Shown: positions 6,869 to 14,168 of the stretch, piece by piece
Numbering within the stretch: the first letter of the stretch is position 1
Layout of the letters: each line of letters begins with the position of its first letter
Source of the DNA: Sphingomonadaceae bacterium
GTDB taxonomy: Bacteria; Pseudomonadota; Alphaproteobacteria; Sphingomonadales; Sphingomonadaceae
Assembly (NCBI GenBank): GCA_019239785.1
Contig: JAFAZM010000038.1
Span: forward strand, 1-21,668
Direction of reading: 5' to 3'
Length of the DNA: 21,668 nucleotides
Notes under the pieces: generated by a model
Told to the model about the DNA's origin: nothing
Databases searched by the model: none
The model's input: only the letters and a program-made list of their open reading frames with translations
Position numbers and translations under genes: made by a program

Positions 6869-8080
6869 ATGCCGTTCAAGCAGATCGACCGCTACCTGGC
6901 GAAGCTGATCTTCGTGCCTTTGGTGGGCACGCTCTGCCTCGCCGCGATGCTGCTGATCCTCGACCGCATGCTGCGCCTGTTCGACTTCGTGGTGAGCGAG
7001 GGCGGGCCGGTGACTGTGGTCTGGCGGATGCTCGCCAACCTTATCCCCGAATATCTCGGCCTGGCGGTGCCGGTCGGGCTGACGCTCGGCATATTGCTCG
7101 CCTTCCGCAAGCTCGCTTTGTCCTCGGAGCTCGACACCTTGCGGGCAGTGGGGCTCGGCTACGGGCGGCTGCTGCGCGTGCCCTATATGTACGCAATCGT
7201 GCTGCTCGCCGCCAATTTCTGGATCGTCGGCTATCTCCAGCCGATCGCCCAATATGCCTATCAGCAATTGCGCTTCGAGCTGAGCTCCGGTGCGCTCGGC
7301 GCCTCGATCAAGGTCGGCGAGTTCACCCATCTCGGCCGCGGCCTGACCCTCAGGGTCGAGCGCAGCGAGAATCACGGCACCGAGCTCTACGGCGTGTTCC
7401 TGCGCATCGCGAGCCGCAACGGCCATACGATCGCCGCGGCGGCCGACCGCGGCACCTTCCTCGCCACCGACGATCCCGACGTGATCCTCTTCCGCCTCAC
7501 CAATGGCCGGCTGGTCAACAACCAGCCCGATTACCGGGTGCCGCGGGTGCTGAGCTTCCGCCAGCACGACCTGCCGATCAACATGCCGCAGATCGAGAAT
7601 TTCCGCGGCCGCGGCGACGGCACCAAGGAACTGACGATCATGGAGCTGTTCCGGCTCGGCCTGGACGATTCCATCCCGCAGGCGCGGCGCAACGCGATCC
7701 GCGCCAATTTCCATTTCCGCATGGTCGAGGTGGCGATGATGCTGCTCGTGCCCTTGCTCGCGGTGGCGCTGGCGGTGCCGCCGAAGCGAAGCACGTCCGG
7801 CCTGGGCATCTTCGTCGCGATCATCTTCGTGGTCGTCTACCACAAGGTGAACCAATATGCGGAGCAGATGGGGGCGCTGAGCCGGTTCGATCCGACCATC
7901 GCCTTGTGGGCGCCGTTCCTCCTGTTCGGCGGCTCGATCGTCTGGATGTACTACACGCTTGCGCACAAGCCGGGCGGCCAGCCGATCGGCGCGCTCGAGC
8001 GGGTCTTCGCCAAGATCTCGAAGGCGATCGGCCGGCTGCTCAAGCGGCGGCGGCCGGCGGAGGCGCCGGCCCCGGCATGA
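6869..8080 (+). CDS. lptF: LPS-export permease subunit LptF
   Basis: A 403-residue inner-membrane permease of the LptBFG ABC exporter, which extracts lipopolysaccharide-type lipids from the inner membrane and feeds the periplasmic bridge. The layout is that of the YjgP/YjgQ family: three N-terminal membrane helices (from IDRYLAKLIFVPLVG), a periplasmic beta-jellyroll of roughly 150 residues (with ASIKVGEFTHLGRGLTLRVE), then three C-terminal helices and a basic cytosolic tail (LKRRRPAEAP). ATG 6869 was chosen because MPFKQIDRYLAK is the usual start. The gene overlaps lptG by 4 bp (ATGA). In sphingomonads, glycosphingolipids replace classical LPS, so its cargo here may not be LPS; that is inference. 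Confidence 0.9.
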   Translation: MPFKQIDRYLAKLIFVPLVGTLCLAAMLLILDRMLRLFDFVVSEGGPVTVVWRMLANLIPEYLGLAVPVGLTLGILLAFRKLALSSELDTLRAVGLGYGRLLRVPYMYAIVLLAANFWIVGYLQPIAQYAYQQLRFELSSGALGASIKVGEFTHLGRGLTLRVERSENHGTELYGVFLRIASRNGHTIAAAADRGTFLATDDPDVILFRLTNGRLVNNQPDYRVPRVLSFRQHDLPINMPQIENFRGRGDGTKELTIMELFRLGLDDSIPQARRNAIRANFHFRMVEVAMMLLVPLLAVALAVPPKRSTSGLGIFVAIIFVVVYHKVNQYAEQMGALSRFDPTIALWAPFLLFGGSIVWMYYTLAHKPGGQPIGALERVFAKISKAIGRLLKRRRPAEAPAPA

Positions 8081-9177
8081 TCAACCTGCAATTCTTCCCG
8101 TCGCGGCGGATCGCGCTCTACATGACCCGCCTATTCCTGCTGCGCAGCGCCGCGGTGCTGGTCGCGCTGGTGGGCATATTGATGATGCTCGACCTGCTCG
8201 GCAAGTCCGGCCAGATTCTCGCCGTCCCGGGCAATGGCGATGCCGAGATCTGGCGCTATGTCGGGCTGCGCCTGCCGCAGCTCATCGCCCGCTTCCTGCC
8301 CTTCGCGGTGCTGCTCGGCACGCTCATCACCTTCGCCGGGCTCAACCAGAACAGCGAGGTCATCGCGATGAAGGCGGCGGGCATCTCCGCCCACCAGATC
8401 ATCGCGCCGCTCATCCTGGCCTCCTTCTTCGTCGCGCTCGTCCATTTCGGCTTCAGCGAGCGGATCGTCACCAGGGCCAACGCCGCGCTCACCGCCTGGG
8501 ACAATGCCAATTACCACCCGGTGCCGCCCGAGACCGGGATCCAGAACAATGTCGCCTTCCTGCACGGCGACGACCTCATCTTCGTCGATCGGGTGAGCGG
8601 CCAGGGCAGCGGCGTCCGGCTCGCCGGCTTCACCCTCTACGACCGCACCGGCGGCGTGCTCCACCGCATCGTCACCGCCGACAATGGCGGCGCCGTCCCC
8701 GGCGGCGGCTGGATCCTGCGCAATGCCAGCATCTTCTCGGTCGACACCGGCGCCTTCCGGCGACTCCCGGCGGTCCGGCTCGGCGCGGACATCCTGCCCG
8801 ACGAGTTCACCCTCGCCCGGGTCGTGCCCGACGAGCAGGATTTCTTCCGCCTGCGCCGCTCGATCGCCGACCTGGAGGTTGCAAACCGCGCCACCGCAGC
8901 GCTGAGGGGCGCGCTGTGGCACAAGATCGCCGGCCCCTTCTCGACGATGCTGATGCCGTTGCTCGCCGCGGTCGCCGCCTTCGGCCTCGCCCGCTCCGGC
9001 CAGCTGATGCTTCGCGCGGTGATCGGCATGGCGCTCGGCTTCGCCTATTTCGTCGCCGACAATTTCGCGATCGCGATGGGTAATCTCGGCGCCTACCCGC
9101 CCTTCCTCGCGGCTTGGGGCCCGTTCCTGCTGTTCCTGCTGGTCGGCGAGGCCGTGCTGATCCGCACCGAGGAATAA
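8077..9177 (+). CDS. lptG: LPS-export permease subunit LptG
   Basis: A 366-residue partner of LptF in the LptBFG exporter. It shows the same plan: N-terminal helices (IALYMTRLFLLRSAAVLVALVG), a conserved cytosolic coupling segment with NSEVIAMKAAGIS that contacts the LptB ATPase, a periplasmic jellyroll domain (about residues 130-270), then three C-terminal helices ending VGEAVLIRTEE. The start is the ATG within the ATGA overlap with the lptF stop, which implies coupled translation and equal amounts of the two subunits. LptB itself is not in this window. Confidence 0.9.
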   Translation: MINLQFFPSRRIALYMTRLFLLRSAAVLVALVGILMMLDLLGKSGQILAVPGNGDAEIWRYVGLRLPQLIARFLPFAVLLGTLITFAGLNQNSEVIAMKAAGISAHQIIAPLILASFFVALVHFGFSERIVTRANAALTAWDNANYHPVPPETGIQNNVAFLHGDDLIFVDRVSGQGSGVRLAGFTLYDRTGGVLHRIVTADNGGAVPGGGWILRNASIFSVDTGAFRRLPAVRLGADILPDEFTLARVVPDEQDFFRLRRSIADLEVANRATAALRGALWHKIAGPFSTMLMPLLAAVAAFGLARSGQLMLRAVIGMALGFAYFVADNFAIAMGNLGAYPPFLAAWGPFLLFLLVGEAVLIRTEE

Positions 9178-9564
9178 GGCGTCACGCCGGCCGGCCGCGT
9201 ATTTTAGCGTAAATACGCATGATTCCGCGCGCCCGGAGCACTTGGGGCGGCCGTGCATGGGCAAGAGAAAGCGGCCCGAGTTTGTGCCGCGGTCGAGATG
9301 ACATCCGTTCATGTCGTCGGATTTATCCGATGCAATCCGAGAAATCAATCTCTTGGCGCTTTATGTTTGGCGTCGGAAACTTCACGACAGGTGCCCGGCG
9401 GGCGAGGCTTCAGGAAATCGTGAGTCCAGCTTTCGCTGGAACGACCGGATCGGGTCGTGCATTGGGTCAGCCGCGCGACCGTCAGCCGGGCGGCTCGAAT
9501 AGCGCGAAGGCGACTCCTTCGCGTTGATCTTAGCGAGCGTCTCCGCGCCGGAGAAAGGGGGGCA
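9178..9564. other. Non-coding gap of 387 bp with several small palindromes
   Basis: No convincing gene is present. The stretch holds an AT-richer hairpin at 9197-9218 (GCGTATTT/AAATACGC, 8-bp stem, TAGCGT loop) just after lptG, which could end or stabilise the lptFG message. It also holds a palindrome TCGGATTTATCCGA at 9317-9330 and a repeat-like hairpin TCCAGC/GCTGGA with a TTTC loop at 9425-9440, of the type often dispersed in alphaproteobacteria. Composition is visibly less GC-rich than the flanking genes. A promoter for the next gene is probably here but was not identified. Confidence 0.6.
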
Positions 9565-9915
9565 ATGCTCTATCTTGCGATCAAGGCGTTGGTCTCCGGG
9601 ATCATCATCGCGATCGTCTCCGAGGTCGCGCGGCGCAGCCCCGGCTGGGGCGCCCTGATCGTCTCGCTGCCCCTGGTCTCGATCCTCGGCATGCTCTGGC
9701 TGTGGAGCGACACCCACGATCCGGTGCGTCTCGCCGCCCACGCCCAGGCGACCTTCTGGTTCGTGCTGCCGACTTTGCCGATGTTCCTGCTCGTGCCCAC
9801 GCTGCTGCGCCAGGGCTATTCCTTCTGGCTGGCGCTCGCGGCCGGCTGCGTGCTCACCATCCTGCTCTATCTGGCCGTGACCCTGATCGGCGCGCGGTTC
9901 GGGCTGCGGCTCTGA
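9565..9915 (+). CDS. DUF3147 small membrane protein
   Basis: A 116-residue integral membrane protein with four predicted helices: about residues 2-22 (LYLAIKALVSGIIIAIVSEV), 28-46 (ALIVSLPLVSILGMLWLW), 62-82 (FWFVLPTLPMFLLVPTLL) and 88-112. The pattern SEVARRSPGWGALIVSLPLVSIL is characteristic of DUF3147. A purine-rich ribosome site GAGAAAGGGGGG lies just upstream of the ATG, which decides this start over an in-frame ATG 108 bp earlier. Function is unknown; the family is a short membrane protein without known catalytic residues. Confidence 0.8.
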   Translation: MLYLAIKALVSGIIIAIVSEVARRSPGWGALIVSLPLVSILGMLWLWSDTHDPVRLAAHAQATFWFVLPTLPMFLLVPTLLRQGYSFWLALAAGCVLTILLYLAVTLIGARFGLRL

Positions 9916-9983
9916 TGCGTTGAGATCATGATGGGCGTCGGCCCCGGCTCCGGGCCGCGCGCGGACGACGGAAGGAGGACAGC

Positions 9984-10862
9984 ATGAAGATCCGTCTTGG
10001 TCTTTTCCTCGCGGCGATCAGCATGGCCGGCGCCGCCCCGGCCACGCAGCCCTGGGAGGATGCGATCGCCGCGGCGCTCGGCCGGACGGGGACGGAAATG
10101 CCGGACGGCGTCTACCGCGTCGGCCTCCCGCGAAGCGACCTGCACGTCACCCTCGAGGGGATCGCGCTGCGGCCGGCGCTGGCGCTCGGCTCCTGGGTCG
10201 CATTCCGTCGGATGGGCCGCGGCGACGTGATGGCGATGGGCGATCTCGTGCTCACCGACGAGGAGGTCAATCCGGTGATGAGCCGCCTGCTCCAGGGCGG
10301 GATCGAGGTGACCGCGCTCCACAATCACCTGCTCGGCGGGGCGCCGCACACCATGTACATGCACATTGCCGGGCATGGCGACGGCGCGGCGCTGGCCGCG
10401 ACCCTGCACGCCGCGCTTGCGCTCAGCGGGACGCCGTTGGTTGCGAGCCCACCCGCGCCGGCCGCGCCGCTCGACCTCGACACCGCGGCGATCGACCGTG
10501 CGCTCGGTCGGCAGGGCCGGGCGAATGGCGGCGTCTATGCCTTCAGCATCCCGCGCGCCGAGCGGCCGCGCGAAGGCGGCATGGCGATCCCGGATGCGAT
10601 GGGCGCGGCGATTGCGATCAACTTCCAGCCGACCGGCGGCGGCGAGGCAGCGATCGCCGGGGACTTGGTTCTGACCGCGGACGAGGTCGATCCGGTGCTG
10701 CGCAGCCTGCGCGCGAGCGGCATCGCGGTGACGGCGCTGCACAACCACATGCTCGACGACCAGCCGCGCCTCTTCTTCATGCATTTCTGGGCGCATGGCG
10801 ACGCAATCGCCCTCGCCCGGGGACTCGCGGCGGCGCTCGGCCACGTCAGGCGCGGACGGTGA
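9984..10862 (+). CDS. Exported protein with two DUF1259 domains
   Basis: A 292-residue protein with a signal peptide (residues 1 to about 20, ending GAAPATQ). Two copies of one module follow. Copy 1 is about residues 25-150 and copy 2 about 168-287. Each has an Ala-rich start with ALGR..G, a 'GVYRVGLPRSD' or 'GVYAFSIPRAE' strand, a 'GDLVLTxxEV(N/D)PV' strand, and a histidine-rich end 'VTALHNHLL...HTMYMHIAGHGD' or 'VTALHNHML...LFFMHFWAHGD'. The repeated HNH and MH..xHGD motifs suggest metal or polar-ligand sites, but no activity is established for the family to my knowledge. A strong ribosome site GGAAGGAGGA precedes the ATG. It converges on the next gene with 16 bp between stops. Confidence 0.83.
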   Translation: MKIRLGLFLAAISMAGAAPATQPWEDAIAAALGRTGTEMPDGVYRVGLPRSDLHVTLEGIALRPALALGSWVAFRRMGRGDVMAMGDLVLTDEEVNPVMSRLLQGGIEVTALHNHLLGGAPHTMYMHIAGHGDGAALAATLHAALALSGTPLVASPPAPAAPLDLDTAAIDRALGRQGRANGGVYAFSIPRAERPREGGMAIPDAMGAAIAINFQPTGGGEAAIAGDLVLTADEVDPVLRSLRASGIAVTALHNHMLDDQPRLFFMHFWAHGDAIALARGLAAALGHVRRGR

Positions 10863-10878
10863 CCGCCGCCGCCCGCGG

Positions 10879-11871
10879 TCAGCGCGGGCGATAGACGAGG
10901 ATCGCGGCCGGCTCCCCGTCCGCCGCCCGGGCTCCGACGAACAGGCGCTCGCGGTCGGCGGCCCAGAGCCCGGTGCGCGCGCCGCTCCTGGTCGCGAGCG
11001 TGCCCGCCGCCGCATAGCCCTGGGGCGTGGCGGCATAGACGTCCACCTCGCCGGAGCCGCAGACGACCAGAAGCCGCGCGCGCGGGCCGTCGAAGAAGAG
11101 ATCGTCGGAATCGCCGCAAGTGGAGAGGGCCTGGCGGACCGCGCCGCCGGGAATTTCGATCAGGAGCAGCCGGGCCGGAAGCCGGAACGCCGCCGCCAGC
11201 AGCCGGTGCGCCCCATCCAGCGCCATCGGGAAGTTCATCAGCCGGAGCCCCATCGGCCAGGCCTGCACGACCGCGCCGGCCGCGAGATCGACCGCGACGA
11301 TCTCGCGCCGATCGGGAATGTTGACATAGGCGCGGTCGCCGTCGAGCTGGAAGCCCTCGGGATGCCCGTCGAGCGCGATGCGGCGGACGATCCGGTGGCG
11401 GACCGGGTCGATGACCGCCAGGCCGCCCGCGCCATAGCCGGCGACGAGCGCGCCCGAGCGGGGATCGACGCGCAGATTGTCCGCATCGTCGCCAAGGTCG
11501 ACGGTCGCGACCGGCGCAAGGGTCGCGCCGGCATAGAAGCCGACCTTGCCGTCGGCGCTCGCGACCGCCAGCTCCCGCGTCCCGGCCAGCCAGGCAAGCC
11601 CCTGCGGCTCGTGCAGTCCGGAGATGCGGCCGACCGGCCGACCGGCGGCTATGTCGATCATCTCCACGCTGCCATTGCCGAGCGCGGCGACGAACAGGCG
11701 CTGCCCCGCCGCGTCCCAGGCGAGATGATCGATCCGGCCGCGCACGTCGGGGAGCGGGATCGTTGTCTCCAGTGCCAGCGGGGCGGCGAGGTCGGTGCCT
11801 GGCGGCGGAGACGCGCCACACGCCACGGCCGCGAAGCTGACGAGCAGGAGGAGCGAAAGGTGCCTTTTCAC
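10879..11871 (-). CDS. YncE-like beta-propeller lipoprotein
   Basis: A 330-residue envelope protein. The N-terminus (KRHLSLLLLVSFAAVACG) is a lipoprotein signal with a lipobox-like A-V-A-C, so the mature protein is probably lipid-anchored in the periplasm. The rest is a run of about 40-residue repeats of beta-propeller type: RIDHLAWDAAGQRLFVAALGNGSVEMID, then RELAVASADGKVGFY, DADNLRVDPRSGALVAGYG, and so on to the C-terminus, matching the YncE/PQQ-like seven-bladed fold. The start is a GTG at 11869-11871; a second in-frame GTG lies 12 bp upstream. No catalytic residues are evident. Ligand or partner is unknown. Confidence 0.8.
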   Translation of the reverse strand: MKRHLSLLLLVSFAAVACGASPPPGTDLAAPLALETTIPLPDVRGRIDHLAWDAAGQRLFVAALGNGSVEMIDIAAGRPVGRISGLHEPQGLAWLAGTRELAVASADGKVGFYAGATLAPVATVDLGDDADNLRVDPRSGALVAGYGAGGLAVIDPVRHRIVRRIALDGHPEGFQLDGDRAYVNIPDRREIVAVDLAAGAVVQAWPMGLRLMNFPMALDGAHRLLAAAFRLPARLLLIEIPGGAVRQALSTCGDSDDLFFDGPRARLLVVCGSGEVDVYAATPQGYAAAGTLATRSGARTGLWAADRERLFVGARAADGEPAAILVYRPR

Positions 11872-11965
11872 GGGGGCCCTCACGAGGGGGTCACGCCCGC
11901 GATCTAGCGCAGGCGCCGCGCGGACTGAAGATGCACACTCTGCGACGAGGGGCGAGGAAGGCCGC

Positions 11966-12172
11966 TCCCCCTCGCCCGCTTGCGGGGCGCCGGGCCGGTT
12001 GAGCCCCCGGCACAACCTGAACATCGCGGGGGCGATGTTCACCCGATGCCGGGTTGGGGTGAGGGGCCGAGCGTTAGCGAGGTTGCTGAGCTGGAGCAGG
12101 TCCAAGAAGGAGGAGACAAGAAAGAAAAACAAGACCCTCACCCTGCCCTCTCCCGCAAGCGGGAGAGGGTGA
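11966..12172 (+). repeat. Composite palindromic repeat, copy 1 (upstream of chr operon)
   Basis: Shares with the copy at 15584 an opening TCCCCCTCGCCCGCTTGCGG, a middle GGTGAGGGGCCGAGCG...AGCGAGG, and an end AACAAGACCCTCACCCTGCC followed by an 11-bp perfect hairpin (12146-12169, CCCTCTCCCGC / GCGGGAGAGGG, AA loop). Compared with copy 2 it carries an extra segment of about 60-70 bp (about 11987-12055) that itself folds: ACATCGC/GCGATGT at 12021-12038, with outer arms CCCGGC (12006-12011) and GCCGGG (12048-12053). Confidence 0.85.
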
Positions 12173-12224
12173 AAAAGGGAGCGAAGGGAGGGGGCGTCAC
12201 CGCGCGATCGTCGGCGCGTGCGGC

Positions 12225-12254
12225 TTGACAGCGGGCGCGCCGATGGCCCACATT
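12225..12254 (+). promoter_or_regulatory. Candidate promoter of the chromate operon
   Basis: A perfect TTGACA at 12225-12230 is followed after 18 bp by CACATT at 12249-12254, a weak -10 match. The predicted start point would be near 12261, about 70 nt before chrB. Only the -35 is convincing. Confidence 0.45.
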
Positions 12255-12261
12255 TCCGCCG

Positions 12262-12283
12262 ATGGGGATTGCGATCACCCCAT
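12262..12283. promoter_or_regulatory. Dyad at the predicted chr operon start point
   Basis: ATGGGG and CCCCAT form an inverted repeat with a 10-nt spacer, placed exactly where the leader of the operon would begin. It could bind a repressor or fold in the mRNA. No regulator is identified. Confidence 0.35.
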
Positions 12284-12330
12284 GAGGCGACAGCCGAAGC
12301 ATCGCGTCCTGGCTGAAGAAAGGACGCCGC

Positions 12331-13146
12331 ATGCCTGCCATCAACGCCATTTCCGCCGATAAATTGCTTCGCCTGATCGGCACGCCCGCCTGCCCCGCTT
12401 TGATCGACGTGCGGCCCTCGGGCGACCTCATCCCCGGCTCGATCCGCCGTCCGCCGGAAGATGTGGAAGCCTGGGCCGGCGGACTCGGCGCCGCCAATGC
12501 GATCGTCATCTGCCAGCATGGCGGCGACCGCAGCGCCGGCGTCGCCGCCTGGCTGCGCCATGCCGGCGTGAAGGCGGAAATCCTCGAAGGCGGCGCGGAG
12601 GCGTGGGCCGGCGCCGGCCTGCCTCTGGTGCGCGAGGCGGTGCTGCCGCCGCGCGACGGCGAGGGGCGCACCCGCTGGGTCACGCGGGCCCGGCCGAAGG
12701 TCGACCGGATCGCCTGCCCCTGGCTGCTCCGCCGCTTCGTCGACCCGCGCGCGGTCGTCCTCTTCGTCGCGCCGGCCGAGGTCGGCGGGGTCGGCGAGAC
12801 ACTCGACGCGGCGCCGTTCGACGTGGACGGGGTGTTCTGGAGCCATCGCGGCGAGCTGTGCACCTTCGACGTGATGATCGCGGAGCTCGGCCTCGCCGGC
12901 CTGCCCGCGCTCGACCGGCTCGCGACGATCGTGCGCGGCGCCGATACCGCGCGGCCGGAGTTGGCGCCGCAGGCGGCGGGGCTGCTCGCCGTGTCGCTCG
13001 GCCTGTCGCGGATGTTCGCCGACGACGGCGCCCAGCTCGAGGCGGGCATGCTCGTCTACGACGCACTCTACCGCTGGTGCCGCGACGCGGTCGACGAGAC
13101 CCACGACTGGGTGTCGCACCAGCCGAAGCCGCGGGTGAAGGCATGA
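12331..13146 (+). CDS. chrB: Rhodanese-ChrB fusion, chromate resistance protein
   Basis: A 271-residue two-domain protein. Residues about 5-105 are a rhodanese-like domain: LIDVRPSGDLIPGSI is the opening strand and turn, ICQHGGDRS carries the catalytic-loop cysteine (C61), and LEGGAEAW is the typical closing motif. Residues about 114-265 are the ChrB C-terminal domain, recognised by WVTRARPKVDRIACPWLLRRF (W116, C129) and the closing YDALYRWCRDA. ChrB proteins act as chromate-responsive regulators or accessory factors. Here no helix-turn-helix is seen, and the rhodanese domain suggests a thiol or sulfur-transfer chemistry, possibly linked to chromate reduction. The stop overlaps the next ATG (ATGA), so it is translated with its partner. 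A candidate promoter lies about 100 bp upstream. Confidence 0.88.
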   Translation: MPAINAISADKLLRLIGTPACPALIDVRPSGDLIPGSIRRPPEDVEAWAGGLGAANAIVICQHGGDRSAGVAAWLRHAGVKAEILEGGAEAWAGAGLPLVREAVLPPRDGEGRTRWVTRARPKVDRIACPWLLRRFVDPRAVVLFVAPAEVGGVGETLDAAPFDVDGVFWSHRGELCTFDVMIAELGLAGLPALDRLATIVRGADTARPELAPQAAGLLAVSLGLSRMFADDGAQLEAGMLVYDALYRWCRDAVDETHDWVSHQPKPRVKA

Positions 13147-14168
13147 GCGCCGCCCTCGCGAGGGGGCGCCCCGCAGCTTCGCCGGAGACCCTCATCCTGA
13201 ACCGGCGCGACGTGGCCCGACTGATGGACCGCAAGGCCTGGCTGGCGGCGGCGGAGCTCGGCTTCAGGGCCGGCGCTGAGGGGCGGGCAGCTTCGCCGAT
13301 GCCGATGGCGATCGAGGCCGAGGGCGGCGCCTTCCACGTCAAGGGCGCGCGCCTGACCGGCGAGCGGACCTATGTGGCGGTCAAGCTCAACGGCAATTTC
13401 CCCGCCAATCCCGAGACGCACGGCCTGCCCACGATCCAGGGCGCGCTGCTGCTCTGCAATGGCGGGACCGGGGCATTGCTCGCGATCATGGATTCGATCG
13501 AACTGACGTTGCGGCGGACCGCGGCGGCGAGCGCGCTCGCCGCCCGCCTGCTGGCGCGGCCGGATTCCTCGATCCTGTTCATCGCCGGCTGCGGCGCGCA
13601 GGGCCGGGCGCATCTGGAGGCGCTCGCGGAGGTGCTGCCGCTGACCCGCTGCCTCGCCTGGGACCGCCAGCCGGGCAAAGCGGCGGCCTTCGCGGCGGCA
13701 AATGCCGGGTCCGGCCTCGCGGTCGAGGCGGTGGAAGCCCTGGACCGCGCCGAAGAGTGCGACGCGATCGCCACCTGCACCACCTCCTCGTCCGCCTTCC
13801 TCGACGAGACCATGGTCGCTCCGGGCGCGTTCGTCGCGGCGGTCGGCGCGGACAGCCCGCACAAGAGCGAGATTGCGCCGTCGCTGATGGCCCGCGCCCT
13901 GGTGGTGGCGGACGTGGCCGCGCAAGGCGCGGCGATGGGCGACCTTCGGGTGGCCATCACCGCCGGCGCGATGCGGCAAGCGGACGTCCATGCCGAGCTC
14001 GGCGAGCTGGTGACGGGCAGGAAGCCCGGCCGGAGCTCGAACAAGGAGATCATATTGTTCGATTCGACCGGCACCGCGCTGCAGGACGTCGCCGCGGCCG
14101 CCTGCATCTACGAACGTGCCGTGCGCCTGCCCGGCCTCGCCTCGATCGCTCTGGGGGAGGCGGCATGA
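13143..14168 (+). CDS. Ornithine cyclodeaminase/mu-crystallin family protein in chr operon
   Basis: A 341-residue NAD(P)-dependent enzyme of the OCD/mu-crystallin family. The N-terminal domain has ILNRRDVARLMDRKAWLAA and TYVAVKLNGNFP (substrate-side lysine). IELTLRRTAAASALAARLLA contains the arginine that binds substrate carboxylate in the family. The Rossmann loop IAGCGAQGRAHLEAL (147-161) follows. VGADSPHKSEI holds the aspartate equivalent to the OCD catalytic Asp. Members act as ornithine cyclodeaminases, alanine dehydrogenases, ketimine reductases or opine-type synthases, so the reaction cannot be fixed. Its start lies in the chrB stop (ATGA) and its stop overlaps the chrA start (ATGA). 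This placement implies a role linked to chromate or sulfate, which is unusual. Confidence 0.85.
   Translation: MSAALARGRPAASPETLILNRRDVARLMDRKAWLAAAELGFRAGAEGRAASPMPMAIEAEGGAFHVKGARLTGERTYVAVKLNGNFPANPETHGLPTIQGALLLCNGGTGALLAIMDSIELTLRRTAAASALAARLLARPDSSILFIAGCGAQGRAHLEALAEVLPLTRCLAWDRQPGKAAAFAAANAGSGLAVEAVEALDRAEECDAIATCTTSSSAFLDETMVAPGAFVAAVGADSPHKSEIAPSLMARALVVADVAAQGAAMGDLRVAITAGAMRQADVHAELGELVTGRKPGRSSNKEIILFDSTGTALQDVAAAACIYERAVRLPGLASIALGEAA

Larger units (their letters stand above)
11884..12330. other. Non-coding gap holding a repeat element and the chr operon leader
   Basis: No gene is supported here. The left part (11966-12172) is a composite palindromic repeat that recurs downstream of the chromate operon. 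The right part (12225-12330) contains a candidate promoter and a dyad before chrB. A ribosome-site-like AAGAAAGGA precedes the chrB ATG. Confidence 0.7.

Noticed and set aside
6071..7966. 631-codon - strand frame over DUF2141 and lptF
   Set aside because: Opposite strand of lptF with low-complexity translation. The true genes explain the region.
8131..9348. 405-codon - strand frame over lptG
   Set aside because: Antisense to a clear LptG and no recognisable motif.
9219..9527. Possible small gene in the gap after lptG
   Set aside because: No ribosome site, no hydrophobic or domain pattern, and overlapping frames of similar quality.
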